A stretch of DNA of 64,000 nt from JAHEME01 sp034435035 (GCA_034435035.1 DAOTXW010000081.1:62001-126000), one strand, 5' to 3'. Shown: positions 51,208-60,179, counted from the stretch's first letter. The notes: generated by a model not told the origin, from the sequence alone. A program made the numbers and translations.

Positions 51208-52287
51208 TCAGGGCGTGCCGCCTGAGTCAGGTGGCGGCAGCGGCGTGCTGGTCGGCTCCGCGCCGGCCTGGTTCAGAAGGTCCTGCAGGCTGAACAGGTA
51301 AGGGCTGTTGCTGGGCACGATGATGAGACGGACATTATCGCCCAGCTCATTAATGTACTGGTACTGGATCAGATTCGGGTTAGTCGCCAGGATCTCGTTA
51401 ATCAACGCCAGCGCCTCGGCCTGTGCCTCGGCCTGCAGAACGGTGGCTTCCGCCTGGCCTTCTGCCGCGATCACCACCGAATCGGCGCGGCCCTGCGCCT
51501 CGACGCGAGCCTGTTCCGCCTCCTGCTGGGCCTGCTGCACCCGGAAAGCTGCCTGCTGAGCCTGCTGCTCGGCGATCTGCTTCTGCTCGATGGCCTCAGT
51601 AAATTGCTCGGAGAACGAGATGTCGCGGATCAGCACATCGGTCAGCAGGAAACCTTCTCTTGCCAGCTCACCGCGCAGAGCATCCGCGATCTGCCCTTCC
51701 AGGGCTGCCCGCCCTCCGCTGTAGATCTCTTCGGCGCCATAGTTATTGACAGCGTTTCGAACCTCGGAGCGCGTCTGTGCAACGATGAAGCCATCGACAT
51801 AGGTACTGCGCCAGTTGCGATGCACCTGGTTGACCTGGGCCGGGTCGAGCTTGAAGATCACAGTGATGTCCAGGTTGATCTGCTGGCCGTCCCGGGTGAT
51901 CGCGCGTACCGCCGGGCGTACTCCGGTGCTCTGAACTGCCTCCACACCGCCGATCATGTCTACGCTTTGCTGGCCTACGTTGTAGATGATCACCTGATCC
52001 ACAAACGGCACCACCCACTTCAAGCCCGGCTGCAGCGGCTCGCGCAGAGCAGCGTCTCCGCTGGCGGTTTGCCGGAAGACCACCCCGACCTCGTTCGGCT
52101 GCACCAGCACCAGGCCGGCATTGACCGGCACAGTCACCAGGACGCCGATCACGCCGATCACCACCAGAATCACCCCCAGCCGCACCGGCCGCCCGCGGGA
52201 CGCATTCAGTCCCGCCAGCACGAGCCCGGCCAGGAGCGCCAGCACAAACAGACTGGTCAGGAATGTCAGCAATGCTGTGATGCCCAT
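51208..52287 (-). CDS. SPFH/prohibitin-family membrane protein
   Basis: A 359-residue scaffold protein. Two hydrophobic helices at about residues 4-26 and 36-58 anchor it. The SPFH (stomatin/prohibitin/flotillin/HflK) domain follows, with EVGVVFRQTASGDAALREPL and VRNAVNNYGAEEIYSGGRAA. A coiled coil at about 225-300 is dominated by Gln, Ala and Glu (EQKQIAEQQAQQAAFRVQQA). A Pro/Thr-rich tail ends the protein. Relatives form membrane rings that influence proteases and membrane organisation. It is transcribed alone, ending at a strong terminator, and a TATAAT (complement of 52335-52340) lies about 48 nt before the ATG. Confidence 0.85.
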   Translation of the reverse strand: MGITALLTFLTSLFVLALLAGLVLAGLNASRGRPVRLGVILVVIGVIGVLVTVPVNAGLVLVQPNEVGVVFRQTASGDAALREPLQPGLKWVVPFVDQVIIYNVGQQSVDMIGGVEAVQSTGVRPAVRAITRDGQQINLDITVIFKLDPAQVNQVHRNWRSTYVDGFIVAQTRSEVRNAVNNYGAEEIYSGGRAALEGQIADALRGELAREGFLLTDVLIRDISFSEQFTEAIEQKQIAEQQAQQAAFRVQQAQQEAEQARVEAQGRADSVVIAAEGQAEATVLQAEAQAEALALINEILATNPNLIQYQYINELGDNVRLIIVPSNSPYLFSLQDLLNQAGAEPTSTPLPPPDSGGTP

Positions 52288-52418
52288 CCGATAAGGCTCC
52301 TTGATAATCGCCGCCGGATCAACGATACGATAGTATTATAGCCGAATAACGGCTGCCACGCGCACCCCGTTTTGCGGGGGGCCGGGCGGAAATCCGCAGA
52401 GGGTTCATCAAACTGACC

Positions 52419-53222
52419 ATGGCGCCTGACCTGGGCCGCATCGGCCCCTATTATCTGCGCTCCTACACCCTGCTGCTCGATCTGGCTATTCTGCTGGGGC
52501 TGGCCCTGCTCGCCTGGCATGGCCGGCGGGCCGGCGAGCGTCCTGCTGACTGGGTGGATGCCGGCCTGAGCGCGCTTGCAGCCGGGGTCCTCGGCGGCCG
52601 CCTGGGCCACGTCATGATCTATCGTGACTATTTTGCCGAACACCCCGATCGCATTCTGCAGGTATGGCGCGGCGGCCTGGACTGGCACGGCGCGATACTG
52701 GCCGGGCTGATCGGGCTGGCGATCGGCTGCCGGTGGCGCCGGCTGCGTTTCCGTGCCGTGGCCGATGCGCTGGCGCTGGCGCTGCCGCTGGGCGCACTGC
52801 TTACCTACACTGGCTGCCTGATGGGCAGCTGCGGCCACGGGCGCGAGGTGGCCTCGCTGGCCCAGTATCCTGCCCCACTGGTGCTGGAGCTGCCTGATCT
52901 TTACGGCGTGCGCGCCCCGCGCCTGGCCAGCCAGCTCTACGGGCTTGCCTGGAGCGCCGTGATCCTCGCCCTGTCGCTGGCGCAGGCCCGCCGCGAGGGC
53001 CGCCCCGGCGTGCGTCTGTGGATCGCCCTTGCCCTTCTATCAGCCGGCGCCTTTGCTGTGGGCTTCACCCGCGGCGACTCGATCCCGATGCTGGGCGCGC
53101 TGCGCCTTGACCAGGTGCTGGATCTGGCAATGGCCGCGGTCGCTCTGGCGGGCCTGCTGCTTGCCGGGCGCCGCACCCCCACGTATACCCTCTATGGGCC
53201 TGCTGGATTCGTACGCAGATAA
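52419..53222 (+). CDS. Divergent Lgt-family membrane protein
   Basis: A 267-residue protein with about seven helices, related to prolipoprotein diacylglyceryl transferase by overall layout and by GGRLGHVMIYRDYFAEHPDR followed by ILQVWRGGLDWHGAILAG. The diagnostic Lgt motif with its essential Arg is absent; the equivalent position reads GCLMGSCGHG (Cys133), and GFTRGDSIPM stands for the later conserved Arg region. The canonical Lgt is at 18080, so this is either a paralogue with altered chemistry or a non-enzymatic relative. It lies 11 nt before the nitrilase gene and is probably cotranscribed with nadE. Confidence 0.7.
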   Translation: MAPDLGRIGPYYLRSYTLLLDLAILLGLALLAWHGRRAGERPADWVDAGLSALAAGVLGGRLGHVMIYRDYFAEHPDRILQVWRGGLDWHGAILAGLIGLAIGCRWRRLRFRAVADALALALPLGALLTYTGCLMGSCGHGREVASLAQYPAPLVLELPDLYGVRAPRLASQLYGLAWSAVILALSLAQARREGRPGVRLWIALALLSAGAFAVGFTRGDSIPMLGALRLDQVLDLAMAAVALAGLLLAGRRTPTYTLYGPAGFVRR

Positions 53223-53233
53223 AGGAGTAACCG

Positions 53234-54124
53234 ATGCAGTTTCAGCTCGGCATGGCGCAGATCAACACCACCCTGGGTGATGTGCAGGCCAATCTCGATC
53301 GCCATATGACGGCCATCGAAGAAGCACAGGCACGCGGCGTTGATCTTCTCTGCTTCCCGGAACTGTCGCTCACTGGCTACAACCTGCAGGACCTCAGTCA
53401 TGTAGTGGCAGCCCGCCCGCATCCGGATCATCCGCTGTTCCGGCCACTGTTCAAGGCCAGCCGCTCGCTCGATCTGCTGGTGGGTTTTGTGGACGAAGAT
53501 CGCCGCCACCGCTTCTACATCGCAGCGGCGTATCTCAGCCGCGGCGAGCTGATCCATGTCCACCACAAGTGCTACCTGCCCACCTACAGTCTGTTCGACG
53601 AGGGGCGGCATTTTGCGTTTGGCGACCACCCCCGTGCCTTTGACACCCGCTTCGGGCGGGTTGCTGTGCTGATCTGCGAAGATTTCTGGCATGCCAGCCT
53701 GCCGTACCTGATGTGGGCCGACGGCGCCGATATCCTGCTGCTGACTTCGGCCAGCCCGGGGCGCGGCCTGGGCGCCAGCGACCGCCTTGACAGCGCCCGC
53801 TGGGTCGAGCGCGTCACCCAGGCGTATGCCAGCCTTTTCACCAGCTTCGTCGCCCACACCAATCGCGTAGGTTTTGAGGACGGCTTCAACTTCTGGGGCG
53901 GATCGATGGTCTATGATCCCGATGGCGAGCTGCTGGCGCAGGCCCCTTATTTTGAGGAACATCTGCTGACTGCCATCCTGGACACCAACCAGCTACGCCG
54001 CACCCGCGCTCGCCTGCCCCTGCTGCGCGACGAGCGCCCCCGCTTCACCTGGCGCGTGCTGCAGCGCATCCTTGCGGAGCGCAGTGACGATCCGTTCGCA
54101 GAGGGAGACCCGAATGGGCGCTAA
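53234..54124 (+). CDS. Carbon-nitrogen hydrolase, probable glutaminase partner of NadE
   Basis: A 296-residue nitrilase-fold amidase with the complete catalytic triad: Glu43 in FPELSLTGY, Lys112 in HHKCYLPTYS and Cys148 in VLICEDFWH. EGRHFAFGDHP is typical of the glutaminase domain of glutamine-dependent NAD synthetases. That domain is normally fused to NadE; here it is a separate gene whose end overlaps nadE by 11 nt. It likely supplies ammonia from glutamine to the synthetase. ATG 53234 follows AAAGGAG. Confidence 0.85.
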   Translation: MQFQLGMAQINTTLGDVQANLDRHMTAIEEAQARGVDLLCFPELSLTGYNLQDLSHVVAARPHPDHPLFRPLFKASRSLDLLVGFVDEDRRHRFYIAAAYLSRGELIHVHHKCYLPTYSLFDEGRHFAFGDHPRAFDTRFGRVAVLICEDFWHASLPYLMWADGADILLLTSASPGRGLGASDRLDSARWVERVTQAYASLFTSFVAHTNRVGFEDGFNFWGGSMVYDPDGELLAQAPYFEEHLLTAILDTNQLRRTRARLPLLRDERPRFTWRVLQRILAERSDDPFAEGDPNGR

Positions 54125-54953
54125 TCGCTTGCTTGAGCGTATGGTGATCAACCCCGACCTCGCCCGGCTGATCCTGGTCCATTTCATTCGCGCCGAGATC
54201 GGTCGCATCGGCCAGAAGCGGGCGGTCGTCGGCCTGTCCGGCGGCGTCGATTCGGCGCTGGTGGCGTTTCTGCTAGCAGAAGCGCTTGGGCCGGAGCAGG
54301 TAATGGGAGTCCGGATGCCATACCGCACCTCGTCGCCAGCCAGCCTGGAGCATGCGCAACTGGTCATCGAGGCCCTCGGCATCCGCCACGAAACCGTCGA
54401 GATCACGCCGATGGTCGAGCCGCTGCTGGCGCGCTTCCCGGATATCACACCAGTGCGCGCCGGAAACATCATGGCCCGGCAGCGCATGATCATTCTCTAC
54501 GACCGTTCGGCTGCCTTCGAGGCGCTGGTTGTGGGCACCAGCAACAAGACCGAGGCGCTGCTGGGGTACACTACCCTGTTTGGCGACAACGCCGCCGCCT
54601 TGCACCCGATCGGCGATCTGTACAAGAACCAGGTGCGCCAGCTGGCCCGCGCGCTCGGCGTGCCCGCCCCAATCATCGAAAAAGCGCCCTCCGCCGACCT
54701 GTGGGCCGGGCAGACCGATGAAGGCGAGCTGGGCTACAGCTATGATGAGGTCGATCAGCTGCTGTACCTGCTGGTTGACCGCCGCTACAGCCTGGAGGAG
54801 GCCATCGCGGAGGGATTCGACGAGGCTTTTGTGGAGAAGGTCTGGGGCGCTGTCCAGCGGACTCAGTACAAGCGCCATCTGCCCATCATCCCCAAGCTCT
54901 CTCAGCGCACTATTGGCTATGACTTCCTCTATCTGCGCGACTGGGGAACGTAG
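54114..54953 (+). CDS. nadE: NAD synthetase
   Basis: A 279-residue N-type ATP pyrophosphatase that amidates deamido-NAD to NAD. The PP-loop is VVGLSGGVDSALVAF (SGGVDS at 42-47). NKTEALLGYTTLFGDNAAAL contains the deamido-NAD contact, and KAPSADLWAGQTDEGELGYS is also typical. It lacks the glutaminase domain, which is encoded just upstream. ATG 54114 has GAGGGAG upstream; the frame is open to 54072 but that part overlaps the nitrilase gene. Confidence 0.93.
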   Translation: MGANRLLERMVINPDLARLILVHFIRAEIGRIGQKRAVVGLSGGVDSALVAFLLAEALGPEQVMGVRMPYRTSSPASLEHAQLVIEALGIRHETVEITPMVEPLLARFPDITPVRAGNIMARQRMIILYDRSAAFEALVVGTSNKTEALLGYTTLFGDNAAALHPIGDLYKNQVRQLARALGVPAPIIEKAPSADLWAGQTDEGELGYSYDEVDQLLYLLVDRRYSLEEAIAEGFDEAFVEKVWGAVQRTQYKRHLPIIPKLSQRTIGYDFLYLRDWGT

Positions 54954-54993
54954 CTGCTACACGGATCAGGGTGATGCTGCCTGCATCAGCCGC

Positions 54994-55022
54994 TTGCAAA
55001 TCCAGGGCAGGCAGATTATAGT
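54994..55022 (+). promoter_or_regulatory. glmU promoter
   Basis: TTGCAA at 54994-54999 and TATAGT at 55017-55022 are 17 nt apart, about 35 nt after the nadE stop. Transcription from near 55029 gives a leader of about 200 nt before glmU. Confidence 0.7.
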
Positions 55023-55230
55023 CTGTTCCCAGTTCGACCAGAGTGCATCCGATCTCGCTCTGCGGGAAACGGCTTCAGCCGGTTGTGGTTTGTGAGCCAA
55101 TCAGAAGAGCCCCCCAGTCTTATCGCCCTGAGCACAGCCTGTCACCGGCGCAGCCGCGAGGATAAGCTTCCCGCGGCATGCTGTCGTTACACCGATCGCG
55201 CTCTCTCCCCATATTCATCCGGAGGCGCAC

Positions 55231-56592
55231 ATGGCGCTTGACGTGGTGATCCTGGCTGCCGGCCAGGGCACGCGAATGAAGTCGGCTCTGCCCAAGGTGC
55301 TGCATCCCCTGGGCGGGCAGCCGCTGGTGCTGTACAGTGTGAAGGCCGCCTCCGCCCTCACCGATCAGCCCCCCGTCCTGGTGATCGGGCACGGCGCGGA
55401 GCAGGTGCGCGCTGCCGTGGGCGAGGCTGCCCGGTATGTCCTGCAGCCTGAACAGCTGGGCACTGGCCATGCTGTGCTGCAGGCACGTGATCTGCTGCAT
55501 GGGCGCTCCAGCCGGGTAATCGTCACCTACGCCGATATGCCCCTCCTGAGAGCAGAGACCCTCCAGGCGCTGGCCGCCGCCCAGCAGGCTCACACCGGTC
55601 CTTTCAGCCTGATCACTCTGACCAGCCGCGACTCGCGCGGCTTTGGCCGCATCGTCCGGGCTGCCGATGGAAGCGTGCAGGCAATCGTCGAGGAGAGCGC
55701 CGCCACCCCGGAGCAACTGGCGATCGATGAGCTGAATGTCGGCATTTACTGCTTTGAGGGCGCCTGGCTCTGGGATCATCTGCCGCGCATCCCGCTGAAC
55801 GCCCGCGGCGAGTACTTCCTGACCGATCTGGTAGAGATAGCGGTGAGCGAAGGCCAGCGCATAAACGCCGTGCCCCTCCACGATCCGGTGGAGGCGCTGG
55901 GGATCAACACACGCGTGCATCTGGCCGAAGCAGAAGCAGCGCTGCGCGATCGGGTGAACCAGGGCCTGATGCTGTCCGGCGTCACGATCCTCGACCCGGC
56001 CACGACTTACATTCACCCCACGGTACGCGTGGGTCTCGACACGGTGATCCTTCCGCATACCTGCCTGTGGGGCGGCACCGTGATCGGCGAGTCATGCGTG
56101 ATCGGCCCCGGCGCGGTGATTCAGGACTCCGTTGTAGGCAACCGCTGCCGGATCACGGCTTCTGTCGTCGAATCGGCCACTGTCGAGGACGACGTGGAGA
56201 TCGGCCCGTTCGGCCACCTCCGCCGGGGCGCACACCTGGAAGCCGGTGTGCACATGGGCAATTTTGGCGAGGTCAAGAACAGCCGTCTGCGGCGCGGCGT
56301 GAAGATGGGACATTTCAGCTATGTTGGCGATGCCGACATCGGCGAGGAAACGAATATTGGCGCAGGCACCATCACCTGCAATTATGACGGCGCACGGAAG
56401 CACCGCACGGTGACCGGGAGGGGGGTCTTCATCGGCAGCGACACCATGCTGGTGGCTCCGGTGACGCTGGGAGATGGTGCCCGCACCGGGGCAGGTTCGG
56501 TCGTCACCCACGACGTGCCGGCCAATACTCTGGTGGTCGGGATGCCTGCCCGCCCACGCCCCGCGCAGGCTTCTCAGGGTGAGGAAAAATAA
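55231..56592 (+). CDS. glmU: Bifunctional UDP-GlcNAc pyrophosphorylase / glucosamine-1-phosphate acetyltransferase
   Basis: A 453-residue enzyme that completes UDP-GlcNAc synthesis for peptidoglycan. The N-terminal uridyltransferase starts VVILAAGQGTRMKSALPKVL; QLGTGHAVLQA and YADMPLLRAETL are further signatures. From about residue 255 the left-handed beta-helix acetyltransferase has hexapeptide repeats and the active-site phrase NIGAGTITCNYDGARKHRT. Normal length for the family. ATG 55231 follows GGAGG. The gene downstream starts 4 nt after the stop. Confidence 0.95.
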   Translation: MALDVVILAAGQGTRMKSALPKVLHPLGGQPLVLYSVKAASALTDQPPVLVIGHGAEQVRAAVGEAARYVLQPEQLGTGHAVLQARDLLHGRSSRVIVTYADMPLLRAETLQALAAAQQAHTGPFSLITLTSRDSRGFGRIVRAADGSVQAIVEESAATPEQLAIDELNVGIYCFEGAWLWDHLPRIPLNARGEYFLTDLVEIAVSEGQRINAVPLHDPVEALGINTRVHLAEAEAALRDRVNQGLMLSGVTILDPATTYIHPTVRVGLDTVILPHTCLWGGTVIGESCVIGPGAVIQDSVVGNRCRITASVVESATVEDDVEIGPFGHLRRGAHLEAGVHMGNFGEVKNSRLRRGVKMGHFSYVGDADIGEETNIGAGTITCNYDGARKHRTVTGRGVFIGSDTMLVAPVTLGDGARTGAGSVVTHDVPANTLVVGMPARPRPAQASQGEEK

Positions 56593-56595
56593 CTC

Positions 56596-57945
56596 GTGGA
56601 TCCTGTGTTCAGTGGCCTGATACTCCTGCTGGTACTCCTGTTCAGCGCGTTTCTGACGGCAGCACGCACAGCACTGGGAAGCGCCCGCCGACAGGTCCTG
56701 CGCGAGCGCGCTGAAAAAGGCGATGCAGCCGCCCAGCGTGCAGCCGCCGTCGCCGAGGACTCGAGCCGTGTGATCGGCACCTTCCATCTGGCGATCGTGC
56801 TGGCGCACTTTCTGCTCGCGGGCCTGGTGATCGGGATCTTTCTCCCGCCGCTGGCAGGCGCACTGTCGGCGCAGCTGCCGCTGCACCCGGTGGCCGCCCT
56901 GCTGATCAGCTATCTTCTGGTTATCCTGCCGGCCGCGCTGATCGTCTACGTCCTCACCGATCTCCTGCCCGACATGCTGGTGCACCGCGACGCGGAGAAT
57001 GCTGCGATCCTGCTGGCCGGCCCGGCCCGGTTTGTCATCTGGCTTATGTGGCCGCTGGTCAGCATCCTGGTGGCGATCCGCCGCCTCGTTGCATCGACCC
57101 TCGGCGACGATCAAGAACCTGGCACCGTGACGGAAGAGGAAATCATGACCCTCGTCGATGCCGGCGAGGAGGAAGGCTCCATCCAGCTGGGAGAGAAGGA
57201 GATGATCTACTCCATCTTCCAGTTGAATGACACCGTAGCCCGTGAGATCATGGTACCGCGCATTGACATCGTAGCGCTGGATGTCAACACGCCGCTTGAA
57301 CGGGCACGCGAGGTGATCATCGGCGCGGGGCATTCACGCATCCCCCTCTATGAGGAATCACTTGACCGCGTGATCGGCCTCGTGTACGCAAAGGACCTGC
57401 TCTCTGTCTGGCACCGCGGCGAGCCGCTGCAGAACCTGCGCAGCCTGCTGCGACCGGCCCTCTTTATCCCCGAATCCAAGCGGGTTCCCGATCTGCTGCA
57501 TGAGCTGCGCAACGCCAAAGTGCACATGGCGATTGTGATCGACGAGTACGGCGGCACAGCCGGCCTGGTAACCCTGGAAGATATTGTTGAGGAGATCGTG
57601 GGGGAGATCTTTGATGAGTACGACTCAAGCGCCGAAGAACCCTACCAGATGGTAAGCCCTGATGAGTATATCGTCGATGCCCGAATGAACCTGGATGACT
57701 TCAACGACCTGCTGGATGTCACGCTCTCCGATGAAATGGGGGACACTCTGGGCGGGTTCATCTACGGAGAGCTGGGCAAAGTCCCTCAGGAGGGCGAGGT
57801 CGTAACAGCCGGTTCCCTGCGCCTGGAAGTCATCAGCGTGCATGACCGGCGCATCCGCAAGGTGCGCGTCAGACGCACGGGCAGCCCGGCAGAACCGGCC
57901 AGCAGTCAGGAGGAGGCTCCTCATGCAAACCCCCGGGAGCATTGA
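56596..57945 (+). CDS. CNNM/CorC-type membrane protein with CBS domains (hemolysin family)
   Basis: A 449-residue protein. The DUF21 (CNNM) transmembrane region with about four helices occupies residues 1-165, a CBS pair lies at about 200-330 (ARVPRID-type motif REIMVPRIDIVALDVNTPLE; VIDEYGGTAGLVTLEDIVEE), and the C-terminal CorC/HlyC domain follows (DFNDLLDVTLSDEMGDTLGG). Members affect Mg or Co efflux and adenosine nucleotide sensing. It starts with GTG at 56596. Its end overlaps the cytidine deaminase gene by 23 nt. Confidence 0.9.
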   Translation: MDPVFSGLILLLVLLFSAFLTAARTALGSARRQVLRERAEKGDAAAQRAAAVAEDSSRVIGTFHLAIVLAHFLLAGLVIGIFLPPLAGALSAQLPLHPVAALLISYLLVILPAALIVYVLTDLLPDMLVHRDAENAAILLAGPARFVIWLMWPLVSILVAIRRLVASTLGDDQEPGTVTEEEIMTLVDAGEEEGSIQLGEKEMIYSIFQLNDTVAREIMVPRIDIVALDVNTPLERAREVIIGAGHSRIPLYEESLDRVIGLVYAKDLLSVWHRGEPLQNLRSLLRPALFIPESKRVPDLLHELRNAKVHMAIVIDEYGGTAGLVTLEDIVEEIVGEIFDEYDSSAEEPYQMVSPDEYIVDARMNLDDFNDLLDVTLSDEMGDTLGGFIYGELGKVPQEGEVVTAGSLRLEVISVHDRRIRKVRVRRTGSPAEPASSQEEAPHANPREH

Positions 57946-58348
57946 TCGGGCAGTGCTGGCAGACACGGCGCGCCAGGCCCGCCACCGTGCTTATGCCCCG
58001 TATTCAGGTTATCAGGTCGGCGCGGCCCTGCTGGCCGCCAATGGGACGATCTACAGCGGCTGCAATGTGGAAAATGCTGCCTACCCGGCGTGCATCTGCG
58101 CCGAGCGCGTGGCGATCACCCGCGCCATTGCCGACGGCTGCCGCGACTTCGTCGCCATCGCGGTAGCGACGGACAATGGCGGAGCCCCCTGCGGGACATG
58201 CCGCCAGGTCATGTTCGAGTTTGCGCCCGATCTGGTGGTCATCCTGGCTGATACGTCAGCTATCGTCGCCGAGTACCTCCTCTCCGATCTGCTGCCAAAC
58301 GGTTTCGGCCCCCATCATCTGAGCGGCCCGAGAATCCCTGCGAGTTAG
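57923..58348 (+). CDS. cdd: Cytidine deaminase
   Basis: A 141-residue zinc enzyme converting cytidine and deoxycytidine to uridines. The zinc and catalytic motif is CICAER (Cys59, Glu61) with PCGTC (Cys90, Cys93). SGCNVENAAYP is the family substrate loop. ATG 57923 follows AGGAGGAGG. It overlaps the upstream CBS gene and is 8 nt from recO, making a glmU-CNNM-cdd-recO operon. Confidence 0.94.
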   Translation: MQTPGSIDRAVLADTARQARHRAYAPYSGYQVGAALLAANGTIYSGCNVENAAYPACICAERVAITRAIADGCRDFVAIAVATDNGGAPCGTCRQVMFEFAPDLVVILADTSAIVAEYLLSDLLPNGFGPHHLSGPRIPAS

Positions 58349-58356
58349 GGGCGGCG

Positions 58357-59130
58357 GTGCCGATCTCCCAGGTTTTCCGCACCGAGGCGATCATCCTGCG
58401 CCGCCATGATCTCGGCGAGACCGATCGCATTCTGACCCTGTTCACCCGCGATCACGGCAAGATCCGGGCCGTCGCCAAGGGCGTCCGCAAGCCGGCGGGG
58501 CACAAAACCGGCCATGTCGAGCTTTTCATGCGCACCGATATGTTGCTGGCCCGCGGACGTTCGCTGGATGTGGTCACCCAGGCGCAGATGATCGACGCCT
58601 ACCTGCCCCTGCGTGAAGACCTGGTGCGGACCACCTATGCCCTGCACATCGTGGAGCTGCTGGACGCCTTCACCGAGGAGCACGACGAGAGCCGTCTGCT
58701 GTATGGGCTGCTCAGGGATGCGCTGGGCTGGCTGTGCACCACCGGCGACCTGCGTCGCACCGCCCGCTATTATGAGCTGCGCCTGCTGGACCTGGCTGGC
58801 TACCGCCCCGGGCTGTTCACCTGCGTTATCTGCGGAGATACGATCCAGCCGCAGGACCAGTACTACAGCGCGGCTGATGGCGGCGTGGTGTGCCCTCGCT
58901 GCGCGCACAACCGCCCTCGCCTGCGGGCGCTCTCCCTGCGCGCCCTGAAAGTGCTGCGCTATCTCCAGACTCGTTCCTTTGATGCTGTCGAGCAGCTGAC
59001 ACTGGGGGAGGCAGTCCAGAATGAATGCGAGCGCCTGCTGCATGAAGCTCTGGCCTTCTACCTGGAAAGACGCCTGAGGTCCGCCGCGTTCCTGGAGCGA
59101 CTGCGCCGCGAAACACCCCCCGGACCGTGA
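58357..59130 (+). CDS. recO: DNA repair protein RecO
   Basis: A 257-residue recombination mediator that helps RecA displace SSB. The N-terminal OB fold reads TEAIILRRHDLGETDRILTL, then LFTRDHGKIRAVAKGVRK. The C-terminal helical domain holds a four-Cys zinc site, CVICGDTIQPQ and CPRCAHN. The start is GTG 58357 (PISQVF), as expected for RecO. A strong terminator follows. Confidence 0.92.
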   Translation: MPISQVFRTEAIILRRHDLGETDRILTLFTRDHGKIRAVAKGVRKPAGHKTGHVELFMRTDMLLARGRSLDVVTQAQMIDAYLPLREDLVRTTYALHIVELLDAFTEEHDESRLLYGLLRDALGWLCTTGDLRRTARYYELRLLDLAGYRPGLFTCVICGDTIQPQDQYYSAADGGVVCPRCAHNRPRLRALSLRALKVLRYLQTRSFDAVEQLTLGEAVQNECERLLHEALAFYLERRLRSAAFLERLRRETPPGP

Positions 59131-59134
59131 AACA

Positions 59135-59165
59135 CAGCGGGCCTCCTGATGCAGGAGGCCCGCTG
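59135..59165. terminator. Terminator between convergent recO and response regulator
   Basis: CAGCGGGCCTCCTG (59135-59148) pairs perfectly with CAGGAGGCCCGCTG (59152-59165) around a 3-nt loop. Confidence 0.8.
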
Positions 59166-59180
59166 ACAGGGACGCCGTGT

Positions 59181-60179
59181 TTATTCGGCAGCCGGACCGC
59201 CGGCAGCCGGACCGCCGGCAGCCGTCTCCGGTCGGGGCGGTTCTGCCGCGGCGGCAGGCGCAGCCGGTGACGCGGTGGATGCCGCCGTCGGCTGCTCGCC
59301 CGCAGGAGCAGCGGCCGCCTCTGGCCGGCTGGCCGCCGCGATCTTCACATCCTCCGGTAGCGCCACCAGCGAGCGCAGCGCCTCCGGGGGGATGCGAACC
59401 AGCCGGAACTGCATCAGGGGTATTTCCTGGCTGTTATGGGTCATGTGGCCCCGCGCAACTTCAGCCGGATCATAGAAGCGTTCAATGTGCTTGCGGAACC
59501 GGGTGGGCAGCTCCTGCTCGACTTTAGTAGCGGCCTCCTGCTTGAGGCCGATCAGGAAGTGATCGTCCCGCGGGTGACCGATGAACGACCCCGATGGATC
59601 GACCTGATGCAGCAGATCGCCGATCATTTTGGCAGCGCTGCGGATCACCTGATTGGCTGAGACCGGCCCGTATTTCTCGCTGAAGGCGGCGAAGTGATCG
59701 ATCTGCACATCCACAAACACGTTGTCCGGGTTGCCCAGAATCCCGGGGAGGCGCTCTTTGATCAGGGTCATATTGGGCAGGCTGGTGCGCGGATCCACCA
59801 GCGGAGTCCCGCCCATGCGGATGATGATGTTATGCACCCGCAGCCGCAGCTCCTCGACATCGAAGGGCTTGGTGACATAATCATCAGCGCCCAGGCTCAG
59901 TCCATCCAGCCGATCACGGCGTTCATCCTTCTGTGTCAGAAAGATGATCGGGATCAACCGGGTGCGCTCCTCTGAGCGCAGCCGACGGCAGATTTCGTAG
60001 CCGTCCATGTCTGGCAGCATAATGTCCAGGATGATTACTTCTGGCTGCTGTTCCAGTGCCATCTCGATCGCACTGGCCCCCGTCAGCGCACTAACCACCT
60101 CGTAGCCGACCATCTCAAAATAGCGGCGCAGCAGGTCAGACGTGATGACCTCATCCTCAACAACCAGCAGTTTATTCAT
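59181..60179 (-). CDS. Response regulator with degenerate GGDEF-like domain
   Basis: A 332-residue two-component receiver. The receiver domain (1-120) has acidic pocket Glu8-Asp9-Glu10, phospho-acceptor Asp52 (ILDIMLPDMDG) and VTKPFD Lys. The middle (about 130-245) has the predicted layout of a diguanylate cyclase domain (DPRTSLPNMTLIKERL; VDVQIDHFAAFSEKYG), but the active GGDEF signature is replaced by GHPRDDHF, so c-di-GMP synthesis is unlikely. The last 50 residues are Ala/Pro-rich with a repeated AGGPA unit. It shares the strand of the CpaE-like gene 37 nt upstream. Confidence 0.75.
   Translation of the reverse strand: MNKLLVVEDEVITSDLLRRYFEMVGYEVVSALTGASAIEMALEQQPEVIILDIMLPDMDGYEICRRLRSEERTRLIPIIFLTQKDERRDRLDGLSLGADDYVTKPFDVEELRLRVHNIIIRMGGTPLVDPRTSLPNMTLIKERLPGILGNPDNVFVDVQIDHFAAFSEKYGPVSANQVIRSAAKMIGDLLHQVDPSGSFIGHPRDDHFLIGLKQEAATKVEQELPTRFRKHIERFYDPAEVARGHMTHNSQEIPLMQFRLVRIPPEALRSLVALPEDVKIAAASRPEAAAAPAGEQPTAASTASPAAPAAAAEPPRPETAAGGPAAGGPAAE

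Noticed and set aside
55023..55230. glmS-type ribozyme in the glmU leader
   Set aside because: None of the conserved glmS ribozyme core could be matched by eye, and the gene downstream is glmU, not glmS.
56092..57333. 413-codon minus-strand frame across glmU and the CBS gene
   Set aside because: Spans two confident genes on the other strand and reads as low-complexity His/Gln-rich shadow.
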